In this document: in pieces, positions 1 through 7,105 of the stretch
Layout: each line of letters begins with the position of its first letter
How positions within the stretch are numbered: the first letter of the stretch is position 1
IMG/VR virus record: IMGVR_UViG_3300025896_002001
Coordinates: 1 to 21,811 of that record
DNA: 21,811 nt
Origin: a virus
Direction: 5' to 3' (one strand)
Made by a program: the position numbers and the translations under genes
Notes under the pieces: generated by a model
The model's database searches: none
Told to the model about the DNA's origin: nothing
Seen by the model: the letters and a program-made list of their open reading frames with translations, nothing else

Positions 1-18
1 CCCCAAATTCCACCTAGA

Positions 19-36
19 AAGGCCCGCCCGGGCCTT
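19..36 (+). terminator. Hairpin after an unseen upstream gene, possible terminator
   Basis: AAGGCCC pairs with GGGCCTT around a four-base GCCC loop. The tail after it is only weakly T-rich, so termination is uncertain. A stop codon at 15-17 could end an upstream gene cut off by the window edge. The same order (hairpin, GGAGG, GTG start) recurs at 20676-20719, which supports a unit boundary here. Confidence 0.45.
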
Positions 37-58
37 GTTGCGCCCGGAGGTGCCCCCC

Positions 59-94
59 GTGGCTGGTGTTTCAGCCCCGATTGGGGCGTTCTGA
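59..94 (+). CDS. Possible 11-codon leader peptide coupled to terminase
   Basis: A strong ribosome binding site (GGAGG, 46-50) sits eight bases before a GTG that opens an 11-residue reading frame, MAGVSAPIGAF. Its TGA shares one base with the terminase ATG. Terminase itself has only a weak GGGG-type site, so translation of this short frame could deliver ribosomes to it. A small hairpin (GCCCC, GATT, GGGGC, 74-87) lies inside the frame. Alternatively the frame, which is open to the window edge, is the end of an upstream gene. The sequence cannot decide between these. Confidence 0.3.
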   Translation: MAGVSAPIGAF

Positions 95-1578
95 TGGCCT
101 CTCGAGCCGATGGCAATGCCGCCAAGCGAGTCAAAACGACGGGGCCGGCTCCGTGGGAATCGTGGCCCGAGACGGATCGTGCCGAGCGGGCCATTCGTTG
201 GATCGAGACGTACTGCAAGCTGCCGAAGGGTTTCGGCGCTGGCGAGCTCATCACTCTGGCTCCGTTTCAGCGGGATTGGCTCGTCCAGGTGCTCGCCGAC
301 GGCGTTTCGGCGGCGGTGATGGCGCTTCCTCGAGGGAATGGCAAGTCGACGTTCTTGGCGTGCGTGGCCCTGTGGGCTTTGTTCGATCCTGACGCCGGCC
401 AGTCGCCGCAGGTACCGATCGTCGCGACGACGGTGAATCAGGCGATTCGCAGCTGTTACGGCGTTGCGTTGAACATGATTGCCAAGAGCTCGGTGCTGAC
501 CGAGCGGGTCACGATCTATTCGGGAACGGGTTCGCAGCGAGTCAAATATCCCCGCAACAACGGCGAGATGTTTCCGATCGCGAACGAGCCCGACGGTCTT
601 CAGGGTTTGGATCCGTCGGTGGCGATCGCCGACGAGATTGGGTTCATGCCGATCGAGTCGTGGGATTCGTTGTTGTTGGCATCTGGGAAGCGGCCTCGGT
701 CGTTGGTCGTCGGGATCGGCACTCCTGGGTTCGATAAGCATTCGGCGTTGTGGCATCTTCGAACTCGGGCGTTGTCTGGCGACACGATTCTCGGGTTTTT
801 GTTCACCGAATATGCAGCCGATGAGGGTTGCGACGTGTTGAACCGTTCTCAATGGGCGGTCGCCAACCCGGCGCTCGCTCAGGGCTACATGAACCCTCAG
901 GCGCTCGAGACGGCGGTGGCTCTCAGCCCCGAGTCTCATTTTCGGATCTTCCGGTTGGGCCAATGGATCGACGGTGTCGAATCTTGGCTGGGTGATGATG
1001 GTCGCAACTTGTGGCGGTCGCTCGAGGATCCGTGGGCGATGGAGCCCGGTGCGGAAACCTGGGTGGGAATCGACGTTGCGTTGAAGCACGACAGCACGGC
1101 GATCGCTTGGGCGCAACGGCGTCCCGATGGTCGGTTCCATGTGAAGGCGAAGATTTGGCATCCGCAGCCAGATGGTCGCCTCGATGTGACGGATGCTCAA
1201 CATTGGATCCGTGAACTTGCGGCGATGTACCGGGTTGTTTCGATCGCGTATGACCCCCGGTTCTTTGATCTGCCGGCGCAGCAGCTGCTCGATGAGGGTT
1301 ATCCGGTTTTGGAGTTTCCGCAAAGCCTTGAACGTATGACTCCTGCGATCGGGTCGACGTATGAGGCGATCAAGCGTGGCGAACTTTCCCATGATGGCGA
1401 TCCTGAGCTTGAGGCCCAGGTGTTGAACGCCGTGCCCCGTTTCAACGAGCGAGGGTTCACCCTTGCGAAAGCCAAATCGAAGGGGAAGATCGACGGATGT
1501 ATCGCCATGTGTTTGGCTTTGTCCGGCGCGTCGGCGCCTCCGCAGTCGCTGCAAGTCATTTCGCTAGCCGATTTGTAG
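94..1578 (+). CDS. terL: Terminase large subunit
   Basis: This is the ATPase and nuclease motor that cuts concatemeric phage DNA and pumps it into the prohead through the portal. The 494-residue product has a Walker A motif (PRGNGKST, about residues 79-86) and a Walker B with its catalytic acid (VAIADE, D180-E181). The C-terminal RNase H-like nuclease shows D327 in GIDVALKHDS, D387 in YDPRF and D467 in KGKIDG. Length and domain order are normal for the family. The ATG overlaps the stop of a tiny upstream frame, and the next in-frame codons upstream offer no ATG or GTG. No small terminase subunit is visible next to it, so that gene is either upstream of the window or elsewhere. Function is highly likely. 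Confidence 0.95.
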   Translation: MASRADGNAAKRVKTTGPAPWESWPETDRAERAIRWIETYCKLPKGFGAGELITLAPFQRDWLVQVLADGVSAAVMALPRGNGKSTFLACVALWALFDPDAGQSPQVPIVATTVNQAIRSCYGVALNMIAKSSVLTERVTIYSGTGSQRVKYPRNNGEMFPIANEPDGLQGLDPSVAIADEIGFMPIESWDSLLLASGKRPRSLVVGIGTPGFDKHSALWHLRTRALSGDTILGFLFTEYAADEGCDVLNRSQWAVANPALAQGYMNPQALETAVALSPESHFRIFRLGQWIDGVESWLGDDGRNLWRSLEDPWAMEPGAETWVGIDVALKHDSTAIAWAQRRPDGRFHVKAKIWHPQPDGRLDVTDAQHWIRELAAMYRVVSIAYDPRFFDLPAQQLLDEGYPVLEFPQSLERMTPAIGSTYEAIKRGELSHDGDPELEAQVLNAVPRFNERGFTLAKAKSKGKIDGCIAMCLALSGASAPPQSLQVISLADL

Positions 1579-1601
1579 CGGGTGGGGTTCAACTGGCCGG
1601 G

Positions 1602-1733
1602 ATGGCTTTGTTCGCGGTTGGTTGCGGGTTGTTTGCTCTGCCGGTCGGCGTGATCGTCGCTGGTGTTGAGCTTGTTGTTGTCGGGGTCGCGCTCGAGTTC
1701 AGAAAGAAGCCAAATGCTGGCGAGACTGTTTGA
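1602..1733 (+). CDS. Small two-segment membrane protein
   Basis: This is a 43-residue, strongly hydrophobic product with two probable membrane segments (about residues 2-16 and 14-34, split by a Pro-Val-Gly turn) and a basic end, EFRKKPNAGETV. The frame is open further upstream to an ATG at 1497, but that version would overlap the conserved end of terminase. The ATG at 1602 lies after the terminase stop, behind a G-rich stretch at 1581-1587. The 3' end overlaps the portal start. Small hydrophobic proteins at this position occur in other actinophages, without a known role. I do not assign a function. Confidence 0.55.
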   Translation: MALFAVGCGLFALPVGVIVAGVELVVVGVALEFRKKPNAGETV

Positions 1734-2931
1734 AAGTCGCGCGATTCGTGACCCTAATTGGGCTTCGTGGGGTCGTGGCGACCAGTTCTATGGGCCTGGG
1801 TCCGCGGCGGGTGTTGCTGTCACGGAAGATTCGGCGCTTCAACTGTTGAGCGTGTTCGGTTGTATCCGAGTCATTTCGGATTCGATCGCGATGCTGCCGG
1901 TTGATACGTTTCGGCGTCGTCAGGGGTTGCAGGAGCAGCTGCCGAATCCGGTTTGGTTGGATCAACCGAACGTCGACACGGACCGCATTTCGTTCATGGC
2001 GCAGAGTCTTGTGTCGTTGTTGCTGCGGGGTAATGCGTACTGGCTGGTGATTCGGAATCCTTTGGGTTCTCCGGTCGAGTTGTGGAACTTGCATCCCGAT
2101 TGGGTGTCGGTTCGTCGTGTTCGTCGAGCCCAATCGACCCGTGAATATCATTTGTTGGGTCAGCCGTTCGATGGTGAGATCGTGCAGATCCCGGCGGTGA
2201 TGTTGCCTGGTGCGATTCGTGGTGTCGATCCGATTACTGCGGCTCGAGATGCGATCGGGATGGGTATTGCCGCTCAGACGTTCGGCAGCAAGTTCTTTGC
2301 TCAGGGTGCGACACCGTCTGGGGTGATTCAAGCTCCGGGGATGGTGACGCCCGATCAGGCACGCGAGCTCGCGTCGGGTTGGCGTGCCGCTCATGGTGGA
2401 GTGAACAAGTCGAACTTGCCGGCGATTCTGACTGGCGGGATGACGTATACGCCGGTGAGTGTGACGCCGGAACAAGCCCAGTTCTTGGAGACTCGCCGTT
2501 ACACCGACGAGCAGATTCGTGAATTGTTCGGGTTGACTCACCCGTTCGAGCGTGGTGGTGGCGGCGTCAAGATGACGTATGCGAACACCGAGATGCTCGG
2601 CCAGGACTTCACCCGCTTCACGTTGATGCCTTGGACCGCTCGGCTCGAATCGGCGTTGGCTCGTCTGTTGCCTCGCCCGCAGTATGCGAAGTTCAATCTG
2701 GATGCGTTCTTGCGAGCCGATTTGTCGACTCGTTATGACGCCTATTCGGTGGGGATCGCTGCCGGTTTCTTGACGGTCAATGAGGCGCGCGACAAGGAGA
2801 ATCTGGAGCCGCTGCCCGATATGGCGGTCGCACCGGATCCGTCGTTGCCGGATGCGCCTGCTCCGTTGCAGTCGGCGCCGACACCGCCGTCGATGCCGTT
2901 GACGCCTGGCGCTGTCCGTCAGATCGACTGA
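1714..2931 (+). CDS. Portal protein, HK97 type
   Basis: The portal is the dodecameric ring at one capsid vertex through which DNA enters and leaves. It docks terminase and later the head-tail connector. Family hallmarks include SVFGCIRVISDSIAMLPVDTF near the N-terminus, followed by GNAYW and the WNLHPDWVSV segment. The last 40 residues are rich in Pro, Ala and Asp, as is common for portal tails. I chose the ATG at 1714 (405 residues, starting MLARLFESRAI) over an ATG at 1663 because the extra residues are low in complexity and a purine-rich AGAAAGAAG lies just upstream. It overlaps the small membrane gene by 20 bases, and its TGA shares a base with the next ATG. Confidence 0.93.
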   Translation: MLARLFESRAIRDPNWASWGRGDQFYGPGSAAGVAVTEDSALQLLSVFGCIRVISDSIAMLPVDTFRRRQGLQEQLPNPVWLDQPNVDTDRISFMAQSLVSLLLRGNAYWLVIRNPLGSPVELWNLHPDWVSVRRVRRAQSTREYHLLGQPFDGEIVQIPAVMLPGAIRGVDPITAARDAIGMGIAAQTFGSKFFAQGATPSGVIQAPGMVTPDQARELASGWRAAHGGVNKSNLPAILTGGMTYTPVSVTPEQAQFLETRRYTDEQIRELFGLTHPFERGGGGVKMTYANTEMLGQDFTRFTLMPWTARLESALARLLPRPQYAKFNLDAFLRADLSTRYDAYSVGIAAGFLTVNEARDKENLEPLPDMAVAPDPSLPDAPAPLQSAPTPPSMPLTPGAVRQID

Positions 2932-4187
2932 TGGCCGATACGTTCACGCCGCCTCAGGGTGTGCGAGAAGAAGCTGCTCGAGCGGTCCGTTGGATCGCTG
3001 ATGGTCAAGCCGGTTCTGGTTTCACCAATGTTGGTCGTGCTCGGGCGCATCAGCTCGCCGATGGCGACCCGGTCAGCCTCAACATCATTCGTCGCATGGC
3101 GTCCTTTCTGGCTCGCCATCGAGTCGACAAGGAAGGCGAAGGTTGGCGTCCCGGCGAGGCCGGCTATCCGAGTCCGGGCCGAGTGGCCTGGGCCGCCTGG
3201 GGTGGCGACCCTGCTGTTTCGTGGACCAATTCGATTTTGGAAACTGTCAACAGCCGCGCCCAAACACCGAGGAGTGTCATGCTCGCCAATGAGCGTCGGT
3301 TCTATGCCACCGAGTTCGAAGCTCGAGATGTCGGTAATGAGTTCCGCATTTCGGGTCATGCTGCGGTGTTCAACAAGTCAAGCCAAGACCTCGGTGGCTT
3401 CGTGGAGCGAGTCGCACCCGGAGCGTTCGCGAAGACAATCTCGCAGGCCGATGTACGAGCCTTGTTCAATCATGATCCGAACATGATCCTTGGGCGTTCC
3501 CGTGCTGGTGTTGGCACGCTCCGCCTGGGCGAAGATTCCCAAGGCTTGTCGTATGACGTCAGCCTGGATCGCCGCCAGTCGTATGCGAACGATGTTGCGA
3601 TCGCCATCGAGCGAGGCGACATCACCCAAAGTTCGTTCGGTTTCCGAACGATTGCCGACAGTTGGGACCGCACCGATGACGGTTACCCCCTACGGACCCT
3701 GACCGAAGTGAGCTTGAACAACGGTGACGTGTCACCGGTCACTTATCCGGCTTATCTCGATGCTGATGTGGCAGCCCGTGCCCTCCACCATGTTTCCGCC
3801 AAGATCGGCGTCACCGCCGACGACCTCCTCGTCGCTTTGCGCGACGGACGACTCCCCGGAGAAATCAACCCGATGGACACTATTCCCGATGTTCGTGCGA
3901 TGGGTTACACCGCCGACACTCCCGCCGAGATCGCCAACGCTCTCGATGTGCTGATCGACCAGTATGAGGCGGCGATGGTTCCCGGTGTCGACCCGTCAGT
4001 TTGCGCTGGCCTGTTCACCGCGATCGACAACCTCGTCGACGACCTTTGCATGTTGCTCGGTGTGTCCGACCCAGACGAGATGGCCGAAGCTGTGTCCGAG
4101 GCGGCGGCCTCCAATACTGCTGGCATGGCAAACGAGATGAACTCGTTGCGGCTTGCCCTCCTCGCCAAGCGTCACAGCCCAGTCTGA
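2931..4187 (+). CDS. Prohead protease with extra N-terminal domain
   Basis: This is the serine protease that trims capsid protein and scaffold during prohead maturation (HK97 prohead protease, peptidase family S78). The catalytic core is about residues 118-290. H181 lies in FNHDP, S235 in QSSFGF, and the LTEVSL...PAY segment follows. Residues 1-115 form a separate domain rich in conserved-looking positions (GRARAHQLADG, IRRMASF, PSPGRVAWAAWGGD). I recognise it from other actinophage head proteins but cannot give it a function. The last 120 residues are acidic and helical, possibly a scaffold-like tail. An internal ATG at 3279 with its own ribosome binding site could yield the protease without the N-terminal domain. 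The start overlaps the portal stop (TGATG). Confidence 0.88.
   Translation: MADTFTPPQGVREEAARAVRWIADGQAGSGFTNVGRARAHQLADGDPVSLNIIRRMASFLARHRVDKEGEGWRPGEAGYPSPGRVAWAAWGGDPAVSWTNSILETVNSRAQTPRSVMLANERRFYATEFEARDVGNEFRISGHAAVFNKSSQDLGGFVERVAPGAFAKTISQADVRALFNHDPNMILGRSRAGVGTLRLGEDSQGLSYDVSLDRRQSYANDVAIAIERGDITQSSFGFRTIADSWDRTDDGYPLRTLTEVSLNNGDVSPVTYPAYLDADVAARALHHVSAKIGVTADDLLVALRDGRLPGEINPMDTIPDVRAMGYTADTPAEIANALDVLIDQYEAAMVPGVDPSVCAGLFTAIDNLVDDLCMLLGVSDPDEMAEAVSEAAASNTAGMANEMNSLRLALLAKRHSPV
3269..3281 (+). promoter_or_regulatory. Internal ribosome binding site in the protease gene
   Basis: GAGGAG is followed after four bases by an in-frame ATG (M117 of the fusion), exactly where the S78 protease core begins (MLANERRFYATEF). 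A product from here would have 302 residues, close to stand-alone prohead proteases. The full-length start at 2931 has no comparable site and relies on overlap with the portal stop. Confidence 0.5.
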
Positions 4188-4204
4188 GACGCTTTCGAAT
4201 CGTT

Positions 4205-4270
4205 GCGGAACGGACCGCCAGAAGCATCCGTCCGCAGCTTGCCAATCCGCCGACCGCCAGAAGCATCGGC
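4205..4270 (+). promoter_or_regulatory. Two leader hairpins with the same 12-base loop
   Basis: A direct repeat GACCGCCAGAAGCATC occurs at 4213-4228 and 4252-4267. Each copy is the loop and upper stem of a hairpin, both with loop CCGCCAGAAGCA. Hairpin 1 pairs GCGG-ACGGA (one bulged A, 4205-4214) with TCCGTCCGC (4227-4235). Hairpin 2 pairs GCCGA (4249-4253) with TCGGC (4266-4270). The stems differ in sequence but both close, as expected when structure and loop are under selection. They lie 50 to 115 bases before the major capsid start, in a stretch with no convincing gene. The role is unknown; a protein- or RNA-binding site controlling capsid expression is one possibility. Confidence 0.55.
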
Positions 4271-4285
4271 ATTCAACCCAACCGC

Positions 4286-4315
4286 CCTGTGCCCGGGGCC
4301 TAACTCCACAAGGAG
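4286..4315 (+). promoter_or_regulatory. Capsid leader element and ribosome binding site
   Basis: CCTGTGCCC lies 24 bases (start to start) before AAGGAG, which is five bases from the capsid ATG. The same pair, 25 bases apart, precedes the tail tube gene at 12502-12532, with GCCTA also shared in between. The two most abundant virion proteins therefore share a leader element. Whether it acts in transcription or translation cannot be told. Confidence 0.5.
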
Positions 4316-4320
4316 ACTCA

Positions 4321-5592
4321 ATGTCCACCAAGGACTACCTGGGCAACCTTCGGGATGCCCGCAACCGGGCGTGGGGCGAGGCGCAGGAGCTCCTCGACCG
4401 CGCTACCAGCGAAAACCGCACTTTCACCTCCGAGGAGGAGGCGAAGTGGACGGCGATCAACGCCGACATCGACACCAAGGATGAAAGCATCCGGTCGATT
4501 CTCGACATCGAGCACCGTGAGCGTGAAGCCGCTGTGGCCCGAGAGGCGTACGCGCCGATCCTGGGCGACGCCGGCCTCGAGTCCACGGACCGTCGTTCGG
4601 TCGACGAGGTTGCCAAGTTCCTCCGGGGCGAGACTCGCTCCCTCGAGCTTGACTTCCGCGGTATCGCTCGTGAGAAGCGTGCGATCCGTTCGGGCGCCGA
4701 CGCTCGCGAGCTCCGTGATCTCGGCGAGGACACCACCACCGCCGGTGGTTACGCGGTGCCCACGTCGTTCCTGCGGTCGCTGTACGACTACCTGGAGTTC
4801 TACACGGGTGCCCGCCAGCTCGGCGTGCAGATCGTGACGACCGCTTCGGGTGAGCCGATCCAGATTCCGTCGGTGTCCGCTCACGGCACGGCTGCTCTTC
4901 GCGGTGAGGGTACGGCGCTCGGCGAGGCCGACGCGGCGTTCACCCAGGTCACGATGAACGCCTGGAAGTACGGCACGCTCGTCCAGGTCAGCAGCGAACT
5001 TCTCGCTGACACCGGTATCGACGTTCTCGGTTTTATCGCCGAGGACACGGCCCGTGCGATCGCCCGTGCGACCGACACGGCCTACGTCACCGGTTCTGGG
5101 AGTGCTCAGCCGAAGGGCATCATCTCGACTCAGGCTATTGGTGCGACTGTGCAGACCGGCTCGACCGGTGTGCCGTCGTATGCCAACCTGGTTGACTTCG
5201 TTTACTCGGTCAACCCGATTGCCCGTCAGGCTGGCGCTCAATGGTTCACCCTGGACCGCAACGTCGCGGCGATGCGGAAGATCGTCGACAACTACGGTCG
5301 GCCCCTGTGGGAGCCGAACGTGCAGGTCGGCGAGCCGGACCGTTTCCTCGGCTACCCGATCGTCCAGGACCCGAACGTCGCGGCGTTCGCAACTGCCGGC
5401 GGTACGCACGCTGCGTTTGGCGACTTCCGGTCCTACATGATCCGTGATGTCGGCACGCTTCGCTTCGAGGCGTCGCCCGACTTTGCTTTCAGCTCCGACC
5501 TGATGACCTACCGGGCCATCATGCGGACCGACGGCAAGTGGATCAACGGGTCCAACGGAGAAGTCAAGCTTCTCAAGGCCCCGACTTCCTGA
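4321..5592 (+). CDS. Major capsid protein, HK97 fold
   Basis: This is the main shell protein. The 423-residue product starts with a charged, helical region of about 100 residues (the delta or scaffold domain typical of HK97-like capsid proteins, normally removed by the prohead protease), then the shell domain from about AGGYAVPTSFLRSLYDYLE. Further typical segments are WKYGTLVQVSSELLAD, a run resembling TGSGSAQPKGI, and GYPIVQDP near the end. I chose the ATG at 4321 because AAGGAG sits five bases upstream; the in-frame ATG at 4153 would run back into the protease gene. Codon use is strongly biased: all of about 30 leucines use CTN and none uses TTG, unlike the terminase and portal genes. The stop codon lies within a UUCG hairpin. 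Confidence 0.95.
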   Translation: MSTKDYLGNLRDARNRAWGEAQELLDRATSENRTFTSEEEAKWTAINADIDTKDESIRSILDIEHREREAAVAREAYAPILGDAGLESTDRRSVDEVAKFLRGETRSLELDFRGIAREKRAIRSGADARELRDLGEDTTTAGGYAVPTSFLRSLYDYLEFYTGARQLGVQIVTTASGEPIQIPSVSAHGTAALRGEGTALGEADAAFTQVTMNAWKYGTLVQVSSELLADTGIDVLGFIAEDTARAIARATDTAYVTGSGSAQPKGIISTQAIGATVQTGSTGVPSYANLVDFVYSVNPIARQAGAQWFTLDRNVAAMRKIVDNYGRPLWEPNVQVGEPDRFLGYPIVQDPNVAAFATAGGTHAAFGDFRSYMIRDVGTLRFEASPDFAFSSDLMTYRAIMRTDGKWINGSNGEVKLLKAPTS

Positions 5593-5604
5593 TCTTCGGA
5601 TCAG
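5589..5604 (+). other. UUCG hairpin enclosing the capsid stop codon
   Basis: CTGATC pairs perfectly with GATCAG around a TTCG loop closed by C-G, the extra-stable cUUCGg tetraloop. The TGA of the capsid gene is within the left arm. No T-run follows directly, so it may stabilise the mRNA end or add to the hairpin just downstream rather than terminate alone. Confidence 0.65.
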
Positions 5605-5613
5605 TTCGTGCAG

Positions 5614-5641
5614 GGTGGGTCGGCCTTCGGGTCGGCCCACC
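5614..5641 (+). terminator. Probable intrinsic terminator after the capsid gene
   Basis: A 12-base-pair stem (two G-T wobbles) closes on a TTCG loop, again of the cUUCGg type, and is followed by a moderately T-rich TTCGCATTATTTC. It would cut transcription between the highly expressed capsid gene and the sugar cassette, allowing partial read-through. The T-run is interrupted, so strength is uncertain. Confidence 0.65.
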
Positions 5642-5670
5642 TTCGCATTATTTCTTGCCGCGTTTCTGAT

Positions 5671-5720
5671 CGTGATCTCGGGGGGAAGGGCTGGGCACGG
5701 TCCCAACCCCCGAGATCGCG
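5671..5720 (+). other. Long hairpin before the sugar cassette
   Basis: CGTGATCTCGGGGG (5671-5684) pairs with CCCCCGAGATCGCG (5707-5720), giving 14 base pairs with a single wobble and a 22-base loop that holds a smaller TGGG/CCCA stem. It ends 10 bases before the ribosome binding site (GGAG, 5731-5734) of the next gene. No T-run follows, so it looks like a leader structure more than a terminator. No gene is evident between 5593 and 5738. Confidence 0.55.
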
Positions 5721-5738
5721 TGCCCCGATTGGAGCCCC

Positions 5739-5927
5739 ATGCCCGCGTTTCGTGTCATCGTCGATGGCGATACTTCTGCTGCTGCCCAGTTGGTCGCAGC
5801 GGTCACCGCTTGTGAAAAGACCGGCGCGATCGTGTCGGTGATGCGTGTCGACGATTCGTTTGTGATCGTCACCGAAAAGCGACCTCGAGCGTCAACTCGG
5901 AAGACTGGTCCGCAGGAGACCCGGTGA
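5739..5927 (+). CDS. Small hypothetical protein opening the sugar cassette
   Basis: The 62-residue product begins MPAFRVIVDGDTSAAAQLVAAVTACEKTG, alternates beta-like and helical stretches and ends in a basic tail (EKRPRASTRKTGPQETR). GGAG lies four bases before the ATG. Its TGA overlaps the GTG of the first glycosyltransferase (GTGA), so the two are probably translated together. The fold could be a small alpha/beta domain. I do not recognise a family and assign no function. Confidence 0.6.
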   Translation: MPAFRVIVDGDTSAAAQLVAAVTACEKTGAIVSVMRVDDSFVIVTEKRPRASTRKTGPQETR

Positions 5928-7105
5928 AGATCTGTTGGGCTTCGAACAGCCCGCAGGCACCCACCGGATACGGTCAGCAGACGGCCCAGATGTTGCCTCG
6001 GTTGCGTGACGCCGGCCACCAGGTGGCGGTCGCCGCCAACTTCGGTGTTCAGGGCGGGCCGCTCGAATGGGATGGCGTTCGGATCTACCCGTGCGGTCGC
6101 GACTATTCGAACGACACAATTCCGTTGCACGCCATGCATTGGTTCGATCGGGATCCCGGCTGGCTGATCTTCCTGTACGACGCCTGGACGCTCCGCAACC
6201 CTGTGTACGCCGAAATGAACACGGCGGTATGGGTTCCGATCGATCATCGGCCCGCCCCGCCGCTCGTCGTTCAACATTTCAAGGATTACGGGTCGGTCCC
6301 GATCGCCATGTCCCGATTCGGGGAGGAGCAGCTCCGAGCTTCTGGGCTGGAGCCGCTGTACGCCCCCCATGGGATCGACACCAACGTGTTCGTCGCCCAC
6401 GACAAGGCCGCAGCGAAAAAGGCTTTGGGTGTTCCCGAGGATCGGTTCCTCGTCGGAATGATGTCGACGAACAACAGCGCCCAGCCGTCCCGTAAGGCGT
6501 ACCCGGAGGCGTTCGCAGCGTTCTCGCTGTTCGCCCACGACAAGCCTGACGCCCTCTTGTACGTCCACGCTGAGAAGGCTGGCGCACAGGGCGGCATGGA
6601 ACTCGACATCTGCGCGCAGGGCCGCGGGATTCGTCCCGACCAGCTCGCGTTCGTTGACCAGTACCGGTACCGGGCGGGAGCGATCTCGCAGGCCGAACTG
6701 GCATGGATCTACTCGGCGTTCGACGTGCTGCTTTTCCCGTCGATGGGGGAGGGGTTCGGCATTCCGGCGATTGAGGCGCAGGCGTGTGGCACTCCGATCA
6801 TCGTGTCGGACTACTCTGCACAGACCGAACTGGTCGCTTCGGGAGCCGGCTATCTCGTCGCCGCTCAGCCATACTGGGATTCGCCGCAAGCAGCGGATTT
6901 CTGTATCCCATCGATCGAAGACATTTACGAAAGTCTGTCTCACGCCTATCAGAACCGGGATCGGCTGGCCGCCTGGGCGCCGCAATGCCGAGAGTTCGCT
7001 CTTCAGTACGACGCCGACCAGGTCTTCAAGCAGTATTGGATTCCGATCCTCGACCGTCTCGAGGCCGAACTGCCCACGGTCGAACCGATCGAGCTGCGCC
7101 GATGA
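5924..7105 (+). CDS. GT-B glycosyltransferase, GT4-like
   Basis: This is a retaining glycosyltransferase of the two-Rossmann-domain (GT-B) type that moves a sugar from a nucleotide-sugar to an acceptor. Of its 393 residues, the N-terminal half has the acceptor-side motif SPQAPTGYGQQT, and APHGIDTNVF marks the linker. The C-terminal donor half carries the E-x7-E signature of family GT4 (E276 and E284 in GEGFGIPAIEAQACGTP). The GTG start follows AGGAG at 5912-5916. The gene lies behind the capsid terminator and is coupled at both ends by 4-base overlaps. The likely target is a virion protein, inferred only from its position between capsid and connector genes; sugar and acceptor are unknown. Confidence 0.88.
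   Translation: MKICWASNSPQAPTGYGQQTAQMLPRLRDAGHQVAVAANFGVQGGPLEWDGVRIYPCGRDYSNDTIPLHAMHWFDRDPGWLIFLYDAWTLRNPVYAEMNTAVWVPIDHRPAPPLVVQHFKDYGSVPIAMSRFGEEQLRASGLEPLYAPHGIDTNVFVAHDKAAAKKALGVPEDRFLVGMMSTNNSAQPSRKAYPEAFAAFSLFAHDKPDALLYVHAEKAGAQGGMELDICAQGRGIRPDQLAFVDQYRYRAGAISQAELAWIYSAFDVLLFPSMGEGFGIPAIEAQACGTPIIVSDYSAQTELVASGAGYLVAAQPYWDSPQAADFCIPSIEDIYESLSHAYQNRDRLAAWAPQCREFALQYDADQVFKQYWIPILDRLEAELPTVEPIELRR

Noticed and set aside
3858-4187. A nested scaffold gene starting at the ATG at 3873 in the protease
   Set aside because: GGAG is 11 bases from the ATG, too far for a good site, and the capsid protein appears to carry its own scaffold domain.
4188-4320. A short gene in the capsid leader
   Set aside because: The frames open there lack a ribosome site or run into known genes; hairpins and the repeat explain the region better.
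4318-5706. A 462-codon open frame on the - strand over the capsid gene
   Set aside because: It mirrors the capsid codon bias, has no recognisable domain or ribosome site, and the + strand gene is certain. The same applies to the long - strand frames at 5648-6985, 7608-8756, 11382-12554 and 19110-20351.
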